Assembly (NCBI RefSeq): GCF_900105215.1
Contig: NZ_FOIP01000001.1
Span: forward strand, 2,606,501 to 2,670,500
Direction of reading: 5' to 3'
DNA from: Lacrimispora sphenoides
GTDB lineage: Bacteria; Bacillota; Clostridia; Lachnospirales; Lachnospiraceae
Length of the DNA stretch: 64,000 nucleotides
Every line of letters begins with the position of its first letter. The stretch's first letter is position 1. Below are positions 15,495 through 25,175 of the stretch, piece by piece. The position numbers and the translations under genes are program-made. The notes below the pieces were generated by a model. The model was not told the origin of the DNA and ran no database searches. It saw only the letters and a program-made list of their open reading frames with translations.

Positions 15495-16358
15495 ATGAAA
15501 AACTGGAATGGAAAACATCTATCAAAAGCCGCCTGGCTTTCTCTGGCCGCAAAATGGGTATTTCTGGGCATTATGATTTTATTTACACTTTATCCGGTCA
15601 TTTATACAGTGCTGGGATCTTTGAAAACCAATGCTGAGCTGACCCAGGGCGGCGGCTTTTTCCCGGAGAAATGGCATTTTGAGAATTATTACCAGGCTTT
15701 TGTCCAGGCAGACTTTACAAAATATACGTTTAACAGCATCGTGGTCAGTGTTTCCGTTACACTTCTCGCTGTGGTTACCTGCTCGCTGGCCGGTTTTATT
15801 CTGGCCAGAAGAGAGTTTGCCGGGAAAAAGGTGCTCTTAGCTCTTTACTTATCCATGATGTTCGTATCCTTAGGGTCAGTTACCCTGTATCCAATCTACG
15901 AATTACTTCGGGCATTAAAGTTAAATAAGTCCATAATTGCCCTTATTGTGGCTCTTACGGGAGGGCAGGCCACCAATGTTTTTCTGGTCATGGGATTTAC
16001 AAAGGGGATTCCAAAAGAGCTTGATGAAGCTGCCATCATTGACGGCTGCAGCATTTATGGAGTTTATTCCCGGGTCATTTTACCCTTAAGTAAGCCAATC
16101 CTGGCGGTAGTAGCCCTATTTTCTTTCCGAAATGCCTGGAATGATTATATCACCAGTCTGATCATGACGATTTCCATGCCGAAGCTTCAGACTCTTACCG
16201 TGGCGGTCGTTCAGCTAAAATATTCTGTCAATGCCGCGGCCGAGTGGCACATCATGCTGGCGGGAGCGTCCATCGCTATCATCCCGATCCTGATTGTCTA
16301 TTTGTTTGCCAATAAACAGTTCATTGCAGGCCTTACGGCAGGTGCAGTAAAAGGATAG
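15495..16358 (+). CDS. ABC transporter permease, CUT1 family (MalG/YtcP type)
   Basis: This 287-residue second permease has about six membrane spans and the EAA motif ELDEAAIIDGCSIYGVYSRV near 175-195. AAGGAGG precedes the start by 6 bases. It lies 12 bases after the first permease and completes the membrane channel. Confidence 0.9.
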   Translation: MKNWNGKHLSKAAWLSLAAKWVFLGIMILFTLYPVIYTVLGSLKTNAELTQGGGFFPEKWHFENYYQAFVQADFTKYTFNSIVVSVSVTLLAVVTCSLAGFILARREFAGKKVLLALYLSMMFVSLGSVTLYPIYELLRALKLNKSIIALIVALTGGQATNVFLVMGFTKGIPKELDEAAIIDGCSIYGVYSRVILPLSKPILAVVALFSFRNAWNDYITSLIMTISMPKLQTLTVAVVQLKYSVNAAAEWHIMLAGASIAIIPILIVYLFANKQFIAGLTAGAVKG

Positions 16359-16422
16359 GAAAAAGGGCGGGTCCTGTGATATACTGGTAAAAAACAGAAG
16401 AGCAGGAAAACGGGGGGAAAGC

Positions 16423-18246
16423 ATGAAGAAATTTATAAACAATTTAAGATTCCGCAGTAAAATCATCTGGCTGTTCGGAATTATGTTTTTCTTTACTACC
16501 GCCATTAGTGGATTATCCTATTATCAGTACGCCTCCAATGATATTGAAGAGAATTTCAAAGTGGGGTCAGAGGACGTCCTGGCTCAGATTGTGAATACCT
16601 TGGGCCAGCGGCTGGGTGTCATCAATCAGAGGGCTAAGGGAATGCTTGCTAATTATACCTTTATGGTAACCCTTTCCGATTATTTAAATAATCCTAATGA
16701 CATCAATCTGGTAAAAGCCTTAGGGACCATTCCGGATTTCATGAGAGACTTTGAGACCGGGGAGGGGCTGATCCACTCCACCTATATTTATACGGATAAA
16801 GGGAGCTTCGATAATTTTGTCCGAATGAGAAATTGGGAGTTTGATTTTAAAGAATCTGTTTTTTACAAAAGCTACCAGGCAGGCGGAGGCGATGCCATTC
16901 GCTGGTTCCCGATGTGGAAAGATGAGATATTTCAGGACAATGACCAGGTGATTCCCTGTGTCTGGCAGTTCAGTGTTCAGGGCTATGTGGGAAAGGAATA
17001 TTTGGTGATCCAGTTAAAGAAAACCGAACTGGAGCGTCTTTTAGAAGGAAAATATGAATTTTTTGACAAAATACTTATTCTAGATGGTGCAGGAAATGTA
17101 ATGATAGGTTCCCATGATATGGATCCGGGAGAACTAAGAAAGCTTTCGGAGTCCAGGGAAGGGGGAAGCAATGTCATTACCAGCGACTTTCAGTACGAGG
17201 GAGATTCCTATCTGGTCACCTATGAACGTCTTAAGGAAAATGGCTGGCAGATCTATGGGCTGAAATCAAGGCAGAGCCTGCTTGGAAGTCTGAAAATTCT
17301 TAGAAATACGATATTTGAGATCATGGGCGTTGTTTTCTTACTGGGAGTAGGGGTCATCCTGTGGTTGTCCCACCAGCTGACAAATTCTTTAAGACGGTTA
17401 GAAAAGCGTATGAGCTGCGTGGAAAAAGGTGACCTGGGAGTTCGGTTTTTCTACCCCTATAAGGATGAAGTAGGCAGCCTTGCAAAATCTTTTAACTATA
17501 TGATCGGAGAGATCCAGAGCCTGGTCCGGAAACAGGAGGAGACCATTGAGGAGCTGAAACGGGAACGGGATTATGTGGCTGAGGTTCAGAAGCAGAAGCG
17601 GAAAGCGGAATTAAAGGCCCTGCAGGCTCAGATCAATCCTCATTTCCTCTATAATACCTTAAATGCCATCACCTGGCAGGCCGCCGATCAGGGAGCAGAA
17701 GAAATCAGCATCCTTTCTAATTCTCTTGGTAAGTTTTTCAGGATCGGCCTAAGTAAGGGGGCAGAGGTGATCACCCTTCGGGAAGAACTGGAACATGTGT
17801 CAAGCTATTTAGACATCCAGAGCATCCGCTATCATTCCCGTTTAAGCTACGAAATTCATGCGGATGACAAATGCCTGGATTTCCGTATGATCAAACTGAT
17901 TCTGCAGCCTCTGGCTGAAAATTCCATTTATCATGGAATCAAAGAGAAACAGGGGGCCGGTATCATAAAGATCTCCGTCAGTGAAGAAGGATCTGGCAAA
18001 GAAACGGTCACGGAGCTTGTAGTATGGGATAATGGGGCAGGGATTCCGGAAGAAAAGCTTGCATTCATCAATGAAACCTTAAAAAAGGGCGGAACGGACT
18101 GTGGAGCAGGCTATGGCATCTACAATGTCAATGAAAGGATCCGGCTGTTTTACGGAAAAGAATATGGGCTGTATTATGAAAGCAGCTTCGGCCATTGGAC
18201 AAAAGCGGTTCTTAGGATTCCGGCAATGACAGAGGAGGTGGAATGA
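16423..18246 (+). CDS. YesM-type sensor histidine kinase
   Basis: This 607-residue kinase has membrane helices near 15-35 and 295-315 flanking an extracytoplasmic sensor domain. Then come a HAMP linker (about 318-370), a coiled coil and a His_kinase domain with QINPHFLYNTLNAI (phosphoacceptor His407). The HATPase_c domain has an N-box PLAENSIYHGIK and a glycine box DNGAGIPEE. It overlaps the response regulator start by four bases (ATGA), so the pair is translationally coupled. It probably senses the carbohydrate handled by the adjacent transporter. Confidence 0.92.
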   Translation: MKKFINNLRFRSKIIWLFGIMFFFTTAISGLSYYQYASNDIEENFKVGSEDVLAQIVNTLGQRLGVINQRAKGMLANYTFMVTLSDYLNNPNDINLVKALGTIPDFMRDFETGEGLIHSTYIYTDKGSFDNFVRMRNWEFDFKESVFYKSYQAGGGDAIRWFPMWKDEIFQDNDQVIPCVWQFSVQGYVGKEYLVIQLKKTELERLLEGKYEFFDKILILDGAGNVMIGSHDMDPGELRKLSESREGGSNVITSDFQYEGDSYLVTYERLKENGWQIYGLKSRQSLLGSLKILRNTIFEIMGVVFLLGVGVILWLSHQLTNSLRRLEKRMSCVEKGDLGVRFFYPYKDEVGSLAKSFNYMIGEIQSLVRKQEETIEELKRERDYVAEVQKQKRKAELKALQAQINPHFLYNTLNAITWQAADQGAEEISILSNSLGKFFRIGLSKGAEVITLREELEHVSSYLDIQSIRYHSRLSYEIHADDKCLDFRMIKLILQPLAENSIYHGIKEKQGAGIIKISVSEEGSGKETVTELVVWDNGAGIPEEKLAFINETLKKGGTDCGAGYGIYNVNERIRLFYGKEYGLYYESSFGHWTKAVLRIPAMTEEVE

Positions 18247-19841
18247 TGTACCGCATATTAATCGTAGATGACGAAGACTATGTAAGAGACTTACTGGTCA
18301 GAAACATCCAAAAATCCGCCCTGGAAGTGGATGTGGTTGCGGTGGCAGGTGACGGAGAGGAAGGGCTTAGAGAAGCTCTGTTAAATAAGCCTGATATTAT
18401 CATTACGGACATAGCCATGCCCTTTATGAATGGCCTGGAATTGATCCGCAGGATTCAGGAAGCCGGGCTTTACAGTAAAAATGTGGTCATAAGCGGTTAC
18501 GATGAATTTGACTATGCAAAGCAGGCCATTTCACTTGGAGTCAAGGATTATTTACTAAAGCCCTTTTTGCCCAGGGAAATGATTGATGTTTTGGCAAAGG
18601 TGATACAAGAGCTGGACAGCCAGAAGGCGCTTTTGCAAAATATGAGCCTGTTAAAGGAACAGGCCGTGAGCCGGGCCGGACTTGCCAGGGAAAAGGCGCT
18701 GAAGGCGCTCTTAAGGGGAAAGGAGTGTACAGAGGAACCGGACTTCATACTGGAAGGCAGTTTTTATGCGGCAGGAGTGATCCGCATGGAAGGCGGAGCA
18801 TGGGATTTTGGCAAGCAGGAGCATGTGGAGGAGTTTCTGATGCTGATACGGAACGGTTACCTTTCTGCCGGGATCTGCCTGTATGCGGTCAGCTTTGACG
18901 GGATTCAGCTGGCGTCCATCTGGTGCGGTGACGGGGAAAACGAGGAGCACTTCCTTAAAAAGATTGGGGAAAGTCTGGAAAAAGTCAGTATGAGCCTGGA
19001 GAAGTATTACCATATACAAATGAACAGCGCCCTTGGCCGTGCTTACCGGAGTCAGACAAAGCTGGTGGATTCCTACCGGGAAGCTATGGCTGTGTGGCGG
19101 GGAAACTTAGACGTAGAAAAGCGATTCCTGTTTTATGGTGAGGAAAGCAGCCGGAAAGAGGAAATCAGCAGCAGCCAGATCCGGGAGTGGAAAAACCAGA
19201 TCCGGCTTTCTGTGCGTGCAGGACAGGAGGCAGGGGCTCTTGCTGGGCTGTCAGGCCTGATGAAGTGTTATGCCTCCATGTCCAACAGGAAGAATGATTA
19301 TGTGGGCGTATCTGTGGGGGAACTGGTTTATGCCATTCAGAATGATATGGAGCAGGATGGATATGACCGGGCGGATACGGAGCCTCTATCTTCCATGCAG
19401 GATCGGATCAATTACGGAAGCCTGATGGATATGAACCATATGCTGGCCACCTATATTGAAAAGTGCTGCCGGGTAGTACGGGAAAATTCAGAGGAAACCA
19501 GGGCAGATGCAGTGGTGAAGCAAATGAAGCAGATCATTGAAAATGATCTGCATAAGACGGAGCTGGACCTGGAGGCAGTGGCTTTAAAGGTGCATTTCAG
19601 CTCCAGCTATGTCAGGCAGATTTTCAAACAGTACGCAGGAGAGTGTTTTGGTGAATATTTAATCCGAAAGCGCATGGAACGAGCCGGGAGTCTGCTCCAG
19701 AAAACAAGCATGAAAATCCAGGAGGTGGCAGACCAATGCGGGTATGAAAACCAGCGATACTTTGCCAGCAGCTTTAAGAAATTTTATGGCTGCACTCCCA
19801 CGGAATTTAAAAAATTGGTGGAAGAAGAGAATTTATATTAG
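18243..19841 (+). CDS. YesN-type response regulator with AraC DNA-binding domain
   Basis: This 532-residue protein has a receiver domain (Asp10, Asp11, phospho-acceptor Asp56 in DIIITDIAMPF, Lys in YLLKPF). A middle region of unknown role follows, and two AraC-type helix-turn-helix motifs end it (VALKVHFSSSYVRQIFKQY and VADQCGYENQRYFASSFKKF). It is coupled to the sensor kinase and probably activates the transporter-lyase operon. Confidence 0.92.
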   Translation: MMYRILIVDDEDYVRDLLVRNIQKSALEVDVVAVAGDGEEGLREALLNKPDIIITDIAMPFMNGLELIRRIQEAGLYSKNVVISGYDEFDYAKQAISLGVKDYLLKPFLPREMIDVLAKVIQELDSQKALLQNMSLLKEQAVSRAGLAREKALKALLRGKECTEEPDFILEGSFYAAGVIRMEGGAWDFGKQEHVEEFLMLIRNGYLSAGICLYAVSFDGIQLASIWCGDGENEEHFLKKIGESLEKVSMSLEKYYHIQMNSALGRAYRSQTKLVDSYREAMAVWRGNLDVEKRFLFYGEESSRKEEISSSQIREWKNQIRLSVRAGQEAGALAGLSGLMKCYASMSNRKNDYVGVSVGELVYAIQNDMEQDGYDRADTEPLSSMQDRINYGSLMDMNHMLATYIEKCCRVVRENSEETRADAVVKQMKQIIENDLHKTELDLEAVALKVHFSSSYVRQIFKQYAGECFGEYLIRKRMERAGSLLQKTSMKIQEVADQCGYENQRYFASSFKKFYGCTPTEFKKLVEEENLY

Positions 19842-19854
19842 GAGGGGTAGGATA

Positions 19855-21852
19855 ATGATTCAATTTACAGAACAGGAAATCCGGCACTTAAGAGAAAAGT
19901 ACCAAAGGCAGCGGTCAGCTGTTAATCGTATCATGGAAGATGTAAAGGAAATCATGGCAGAGCCTGTTTTGGTTCCCAAAACAGGGATCGCTAACTGGAC
20001 CCTTTATTATTACTGCCCGGATTGTTCTGTGCGGCTTACTTTTGACAGAAACGATAAGTATCATCACAGTTGCCCCTCCTGTGGTCGGGTTTATTCCGGT
20101 GAGCCATATGACAGCACCTGGTGGGGGCTTATTAACAGCAGAAATTACACGGCAGTATTTCAGATGGCACTGATCCATCTGATCACAGGAGAAGCTGACT
20201 ATGCCAGAAAGGCCGTAGATATCATGATGGAATATTCCAGATACTATAAGGACTATGAGGTCCACGGCAATATTCCTTATAATGGTCCCGGTAAGTCAGG
20301 CGCTCAGACTCTTGATGAGGCTAATTTCCTCAGAAGCTTTGCCATGAGCTATGATCTTCTGTCTGAATTCATGACGGAGGAGGAAAAAGAGTTTATTGGA
20401 AAGGAAATGCTCATCCCTGGAGCTGAATTTTTGATGGAACACCGCCATAACCAGCTGCACAATCATGAAGTGATCATAAGCTCAGCCATTGCGGTCATTG
20501 GACTGATCTTTGACATTGACCGGTATATCCAGTTTGCCGTTTATGAGCCTTATGGGATTCTATATCAGCTGGAGAATGGGGTGCTCCCGGATCACATGTG
20601 GTTCGAAGGAGCGCTGGGCTATCACTTTTATGCCCTTACCAGTTTCTTTGCCTATGAAAAGTTTGCCCTTCATACGCCTCACAGCCATATCGGTCATCCA
20701 AATTATAAAGCCATGATGGAGCTGCTGGCATCCTATCTGGAACCGGGATTCCGTATTCCCATGTTAAATGATACTAATTATGGACATACATCCTCAAGTC
20801 TATATTTATATGAATTTGCATACCGGGAACTGGGAGGAGAAAAGCTTCTTTTTATACTGAACCAGCTGTATGAAGAAGAAAAGAGAGATAATCTGGAAGC
20901 CTTTATTTATGGGGCAGATGAGCTGCCTAAGTGCAGTATGGAGCCAGGGAATTACCATGTGGAAGCAGGGCAGTCTGGGAGCACGATTTTAAGAGGGAAG
21001 GATGATAGATATCTGCTGATCAAGCATGACCGCTATGGCGGGGAGCATGATCATTATGATCGTCTTGGCATCAGTTATCTGTCTCATGGAAAGAGGATAT
21101 CTCCTGATCTTGGGACCACCGGATACGGTGCGGTTATGCACTATGATTTTTATAAGAATACAGGTTCCCACAATACGATAAACATTGACGGAGATAATCA
21201 GGCGCCGGTCAATGCAAGGCTAACCCGTTATGAAGATAGAGATGGGGGCATATATGTGGAAGCAGAAGCGGACTGGACCAAACCCTATGAAATGCCGGAC
21301 AGCTTTACCATCGTTCAGTGGAAGGAAGAAATTTACCGGCCTGTAAAAATGGTGAGAAAGATCGCATGGGAGGAAGATTATTTTGCGGAAGTATTCCAGG
21401 TAAAGGGGGCAGGGAAGGATCTGCCTGTGGACTGGGTCATGCATTTTTCAGGAAAACGGATCATACAGCCTGAGGGAATGGAAATAGAAAAGTTTTCTGA
21501 CAGGAAGCCATATAGCTATCTTCATCACATGAAAAAGGCCATTCTGTCAGAAGATCAAACCACTGTGATCCATGATTATGAGGATGGAGGCATACATACC
21601 CGTGTATTTACCTGGAACCAGGGGATGGAATTGTATGATGGGATGGGGCCTGATAACCCGTCTATATCCGATATCAATTACCAGATCGAACGCGGGTATG
21701 GACCGGATCTTGTATTTGCCCATGTGATTACCAGCAGCAATGGGCCTTGCCTGCTCATGAATGTAAACTTTTCTGTAGATGGGGACTGTATCGTGATTGA
21801 AGTGGAAGGAGAAAAGGACGAAAGGAAATGGAGCAAGATCCATAAGATGTAA
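19855..21852 (+). CDS. Heparinase II/III-family polysaccharide lyase-like protein
   Basis: Starting at ATG 19855 behind GGAGGGG gives 665 residues. A Zn-ribbon-like patch (CPDC, then CPSC) lies near 45-75. An alpha-helical toroid with NHEVIISSAIA follows (about 100-370). The C-terminal beta-sandwich of the heparinase II/III family includes GGEHDHYDRLG and FYKNTGSHNTI. His and Tyr residues in these stretches are those used in beta-elimination by the family. There is no signal peptide, so it should act in the cytoplasm on imported uronic-acid oligosaccharides. The exact substrate cannot be told from sequence. It ends the YesMN-transporter operon. Confidence 0.82.
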   Translation: MIQFTEQEIRHLREKYQRQRSAVNRIMEDVKEIMAEPVLVPKTGIANWTLYYYCPDCSVRLTFDRNDKYHHSCPSCGRVYSGEPYDSTWWGLINSRNYTAVFQMALIHLITGEADYARKAVDIMMEYSRYYKDYEVHGNIPYNGPGKSGAQTLDEANFLRSFAMSYDLLSEFMTEEEKEFIGKEMLIPGAEFLMEHRHNQLHNHEVIISSAIAVIGLIFDIDRYIQFAVYEPYGILYQLENGVLPDHMWFEGALGYHFYALTSFFAYEKFALHTPHSHIGHPNYKAMMELLASYLEPGFRIPMLNDTNYGHTSSSLYLYEFAYRELGGEKLLFILNQLYEEEKRDNLEAFIYGADELPKCSMEPGNYHVEAGQSGSTILRGKDDRYLLIKHDRYGGEHDHYDRLGISYLSHGKRISPDLGTTGYGAVMHYDFYKNTGSHNTINIDGDNQAPVNARLTRYEDRDGGIYVEAEADWTKPYEMPDSFTIVQWKEEIYRPVKMVRKIAWEEDYFAEVFQVKGAGKDLPVDWVMHFSGKRIIQPEGMEIEKFSDRKPYSYLHHMKKAILSEDQTTVIHDYEDGGIHTRVFTWNQGMELYDGMGPDNPSISDINYQIERGYGPDLVFAHVITSSNGPCLLMNVNFSVDGDCIVIEVEGEKDERKWSKIHKM

Positions 21853-21865
21853 AGGATAGAAACAG

Positions 21866-21907
21866 GGCGGCCCAAAAGTTGGTAATCGACTTTTGGGCCG
21901 CCTTATT
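21866..21907 (+). terminator. Strong terminator of the lyase operon
   Basis: The 14-bp stem pairs GGCGGCCCAAAAGT with ACTTTTGGGCCGCC across 9 bases and is followed by TTATTT. Confidence 0.9.
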
Positions 21908-21926
21908 TAAGAAGGGAAAAAGCAGT

Positions 21927-21957
21927 GTAAATAAAATGGAACCTGTTTTTTATTTAC
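21927..21957. promoter_or_regulatory. Inverted repeat upstream of feoA
   Basis: GTAAATAAAA and TTTTATTTAC form a 10-bp inverted repeat with an 11-base spacer, 51 bases before the feoA start. It may be an operator for a metal-dependent regulator. It does not match the classical Fur box well, so the regulator is unknown. Confidence 0.35.
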
Positions 21958-22007
21958 TGCATATGTTAGGATATGGAAACTTTTTTTAGATGTATGGAGG
22001 CAGAAGG

Positions 22008-22310
22008 ATGTCTGAAAATATATGCTTAACAGATTTAAAAAGGGGTCAGAAGGCAGTGATTGCAAAGCTGGCCGCCTATGATGATATGAGAAGGCGCTTA
22101 CAGGATATTGGCATTATAGAGGGTACTACTGTGGAGTGCCTGGGAAAGAGCCCTTTGGGAGATCCTACGGCATTTTTAATACGGGGTGCGGTAATCGCTC
22201 TTAGAAGCGAGGATTCCGGCCGCGTCTTGGTGCAGTCAAATATAGAGGAAAAAGCAAACCGTCATTATGGGAAAGAAATGGTGGCTGCTAACCTTTCGCT
22301 GGAGGATTAG
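22008..22310 (+). CDS. feoA: FeoA, ferrous iron transport accessory protein
   Basis: This 100-residue protein has a FeoA/SH3-like domain (LKRGQKAVIAKLAAYDDM, then LQDIGIIEGTTVE, and an AVIALRSEDSGRVLV ending). I place the start at ATG 22008 because GGAGG (21996-22000) gives proper spacing; ATG 21990 has none. It is two bases upstream of the feoB 5' part. FeoA is a cytosolic modulator of the FeoB ferrous iron transporter. Confidence 0.92.
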   Translation: MSENICLTDLKRGQKAVIAKLAAYDDMRRRLQDIGIIEGTTVECLGKSPLGDPTAFLIRGAVIALRSEDSGRVLVQSNIEEKANRHYGKEMVAANLSLED

Positions 22311-22312
22311 GT

Positions 22313-23620
22313 ATGGGATTAAGCAGGGAATCGATGGGAATAAAGTCTGTGGACTGCGGTCTGGAAATTAAGAAACGGAAGGAAGAGGATAAGGTCATTG
22401 CACTGGCCGGAAATCCCAATGTAGGTAAGAGTACGGTATTTAATCAGCTTACTGGGATGAATCAGCATACAGGAAATTGGCCGGGAAAAACCGTTGCCAA
22501 TGCCCAGGGCTGGTGCTCGGATGGTCAGCAGGGATATGTTATGGTGGATATTCCCGGCTGCTATTCCCTGATGGCCCATTCCACGGAAGAAGAGGTTGCC
22601 AGAGACTTTATTTGCTTTGAAAACCCGGATGCAGTAGTCGTAGTCTGTGATGCCACATGCCTGGAGAGAAACTTAAACCTGGTGCTGCAGATCATGGAGG
22701 CAACGACCAATGTGGTGGTATGTGTAAACCTTATGGATGAGGCTAAAAAGAAGAAAATTTTCTTAAACCTTGATATCTTGGAACAGCGCCTGGGGGTCCC
22801 GGTTGCCGGAACTGCAGCCAGGAGCAATAAGGGACTTGATCAGATCTACACCGGTTTAAAACACTGCCTGGAACAAAAAGAAGAGGTAGAGGAAAAACCT
22901 GCTCTCATCCAATATCCCCAATATATTGAAGATGCCATTGCCAGGCTCCTGCCCGCAGTGGAACAATTGGCCAAGGGAAAGGCAGAGGCCCGATGGCTTT
23001 GTGCCAGACTGTTGGATGCCAATGAGAATCTGATGGAAGCCGTAAGAAGATACCGAAAGACCGTGGCCGATTCCGAAGAAGTGGCTTCCTGTCTTGCTGA
23101 AATCTGGGAAGAATGGAAGACTGCCGGGATCAGCCAGGAGCAGGTAAGCGACGACATGGCTACTGTTTTCATAAATAAGGCAGAAAATTTATGCATGGAT
23201 ATCGTGGAATATGAAAATCAGACCTATAACCGGAAGGACCGGAAGCTGGATTGGATTTTTACCAGTAAGGCTACGGGCTTTCCCATTATGTTCCTGGTTT
23301 TACTTGGAATCTTCTGGATTACCATAACAGGGGCCAATTACCCGTCAGAGTTAATAAGCACCGTACTGTTTAAGATAGAAGCCTGGCTGATCGGGCTGGC
23401 TGACGCTGCCGGTGTGCCGGTGATTATCACTGAACTGCTGTTTCATGGCATTTACCGGGTTCTGGCCTGGGTAGTAGCGGTTATGCTGCCTCCTATGGCA
23501 ATATTTTTCCCATTGTTTACTCTTCTGGAAGATTTTGGATACCTTCCCAGAGTGGCTTTTAATTTAGACAGATGCTTTAAAAAGTGTTCTGCCTGCGGAA
23601 AGCAGGCGCTTACCATGTGA
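22313..23620 (+). pseudogene. feoB: feoB 5' part (GTPase domain and first membrane spans), interrupted
   Basis: This 435-codon segment holds the FeoB G domain with GNPNVGKST (G1), DIPGCYS (G3) and NLMDEA (G4), a helical linker, and the first membrane part ending LPRVAFNLDR and GKQALTM. The reading frame then stops at TGA where an inserted element begins. The missing remainder is found intact at 31966-32811. Joining at CATGTG gives TM-CMGFGC, a standard FeoB sequence, in frame. As it stands it cannot form a complete Fe(II) transporter. If the element excises, it encodes the first 435 of 715 residues. The soluble GTPase could still be made. Confidence 0.93.
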
Positions 23621-23661
23621 CAATGGAAATCTATGCTTTTTTTGATTCTTCCATGTTTAAC

Positions 23662-23690
23662 TTGACACTTTTTCTTAGAAATGTTATATT
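23662..23690 (+). promoter_or_regulatory. Promoter of the CcdA-TlpA gene
   Basis: TTGACA (23662-23667), a 17-base spacer and TATATT (23685-23690) lie about 100 bases before the gene and inside the element's left end. Confidence 0.7.
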
Positions 23691-23788
23691 TATTTACACG
23701 TAAACTGTAACTGAAAATAATACAGAATCACAACTAAAAACGCCGGAAATCAGTAACATATGGCACAACCAAAAAGGAGGTACAGTAT

Positions 23789-25102
23789 TTGGGCTTTTCT
23801 ATCGACGTAAGTATTCCAGTTATGACCGTGTTTCTTCAGGGGATTATCAGCTTCTTTTCTCCCTGTGTGCTGCCACTCATCCCGCTTTACATAGGGTATC
23901 TGTCGGGAGGGACGGGAGTCCGCGGGGAGGACGGGCGGATTTATTATAAACGCAGCAAGGTTATGCTTCACACTGTCTGCTTTGTTATCGGGGTCAGCTT
24001 CGCATTCTTCCTGTTGGGGCTGGGATTCTCAGCTCTTGGAAGCTTTTTTAAATCAAACCAGCTTCTTTTTGCAAGAGTGGGAGGTATCCTGGTAGTTTTA
24101 TTCGGTTTATACCAGCTGGGAGTTTTTGGGACCTCATCTGTATTGGGAAGGGAACGCAGACTGCCATTTTCCCTTAATACCCTGGCCATGTCGCCCTTAA
24201 CTGCGCTAATCATGGGCTTCACCTTCAGCTTTGCCTGGACGCCTTGTGTGGGACCGGCCCTTGCCAGTGTCCTGCTTATGGCTGCCTCAGCCTCCACAAA
24301 GGCAATGGGTTTTGTCCTGATTGGAGTATATACCCTGGGATTTGTTCTGCCGTTTCTGGCAGTGGGATTCTTTACTACCACAGTGCTTGAATTTTTTAAG
24401 ACTCACGGCAATATTGCAAAGAATGCGGTAAAAGTCGGAGGAGTTCTCATGGTATTTATGGGAATTTTAATGTTCACCGGAAAGATGAATGCTGTGACCG
24501 GATACCTTTCATCCATTCCGTCACCTACGGCCACAGAATCAAGAGAGACGCCGCAGCCGGAAACGACTGCAAAAGCATCGGAAGAAGAATCTGCATCTGA
24601 AGAAGAATCCGTATCGGAATCGGGGAATACCGGTGAGTCAGATGAAGCCAATGAGCCTCTTCCGGCAGTTGATTTTACTTTAACCGATCAGTACGGCAAT
24701 ACTCATTCTCTTTCTGATTATAAAGGAAAGACGATCTTTTTAAACTTCTGGGCGACCTGGTGTCCCCCATGCAGGGCGGAGATGCCGGACATCCAGAAAA
24801 TATATGAAACTGCTGATACAGAAGGGGATAATGCACTGATCATTCTGGGTGTGGCAGCACCTAATTATGGAAATGAAAAAGATGAAGAGGGAATTAAACA
24901 ATTCCTGAACGAAAACGGATACACCTATCCGGTTCTGATGGACACGAATGCGGAACTGTTTGAAGCTTATGGAGTATTCTCTTATCCGACCACATTTATG
25001 ATTGATAAGGATGGCAATGTATTTGGTTATGCAAGCGGTCAGCTTTCGGAAGATACAATGCGCAGTATTATAGAACAGACCATGAAGGGGCAGCGGAAAT
25101 AA
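23789..25102 (+). CDS. CcdA-TlpA fusion: membrane thiol-disulfide carrier with thioredoxin domain
   Basis: This 437-residue protein begins at TTG 23789 after AAAGGAGGT. Residues 1-230 form a CcdA/DsbD-type six-helix domain (FFSPCVLPLIPLYIGYLSG, then FAWTPCVGPALASV, each with a redox Cys). An acidic Ser/Glu linker spans ~245-290. A TlpA/ResA-type thioredoxin domain follows, with NFWATWCPPCRAEMPDI near 320-335. It should carry reducing equivalents across the membrane to extracytoplasmic disulfides. It is the first gene inside the feoB element and has its own promoter and terminator. Confidence 0.9.
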   Translation: MGFSIDVSIPVMTVFLQGIISFFSPCVLPLIPLYIGYLSGGTGVRGEDGRIYYKRSKVMLHTVCFVIGVSFAFFLLGLGFSALGSFFKSNQLLFARVGGILVVLFGLYQLGVFGTSSVLGRERRLPFSLNTLAMSPLTALIMGFTFSFAWTPCVGPALASVLLMAASASTKAMGFVLIGVYTLGFVLPFLAVGFFTTTVLEFFKTHGNIAKNAVKVGGVLMVFMGILMFTGKMNAVTGYLSSIPSPTATESRETPQPETTAKASEEESASEEESVSESGNTGESDEANEPLPAVDFTLTDQYGNTHSLSDYKGKTIFLNFWATWCPPCRAEMPDIQKIYETADTEGDNALIILGVAAPNYGNEKDEEGIKQFLNENGYTYPVLMDTNAELFEAYGVFSYPTTFMIDKDGNVFGYASGQLSEDTMRSIIEQTMKGQRK

Positions 25103-25131
25103 TCTGCCGATATGGTTAAAACAGAGCAATT

Positions 25132-25175
25132 ATGGCATTCCAAAGGGGAAAAGAATCTTTGGAATGCCATTTTTA
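25132..25175. terminator. Bidirectional terminator between ccdA-tlpA and the FadR-type gene
   Basis: The 14-bp stem pairs ATGGCATTCCAAAG with CTTTGGAATGCCAT and is followed by TTTTTATT. It can serve both converging genes. Confidence 0.88.

Noticed and set aside
24580..24660. Repeated GAAGAAGAATC-like units in the CcdA-TlpA gene
   Set aside because: They encode the acidic Ser/Glu linker between two domains and are low-complexity coding sequence, not a separate repeat element.
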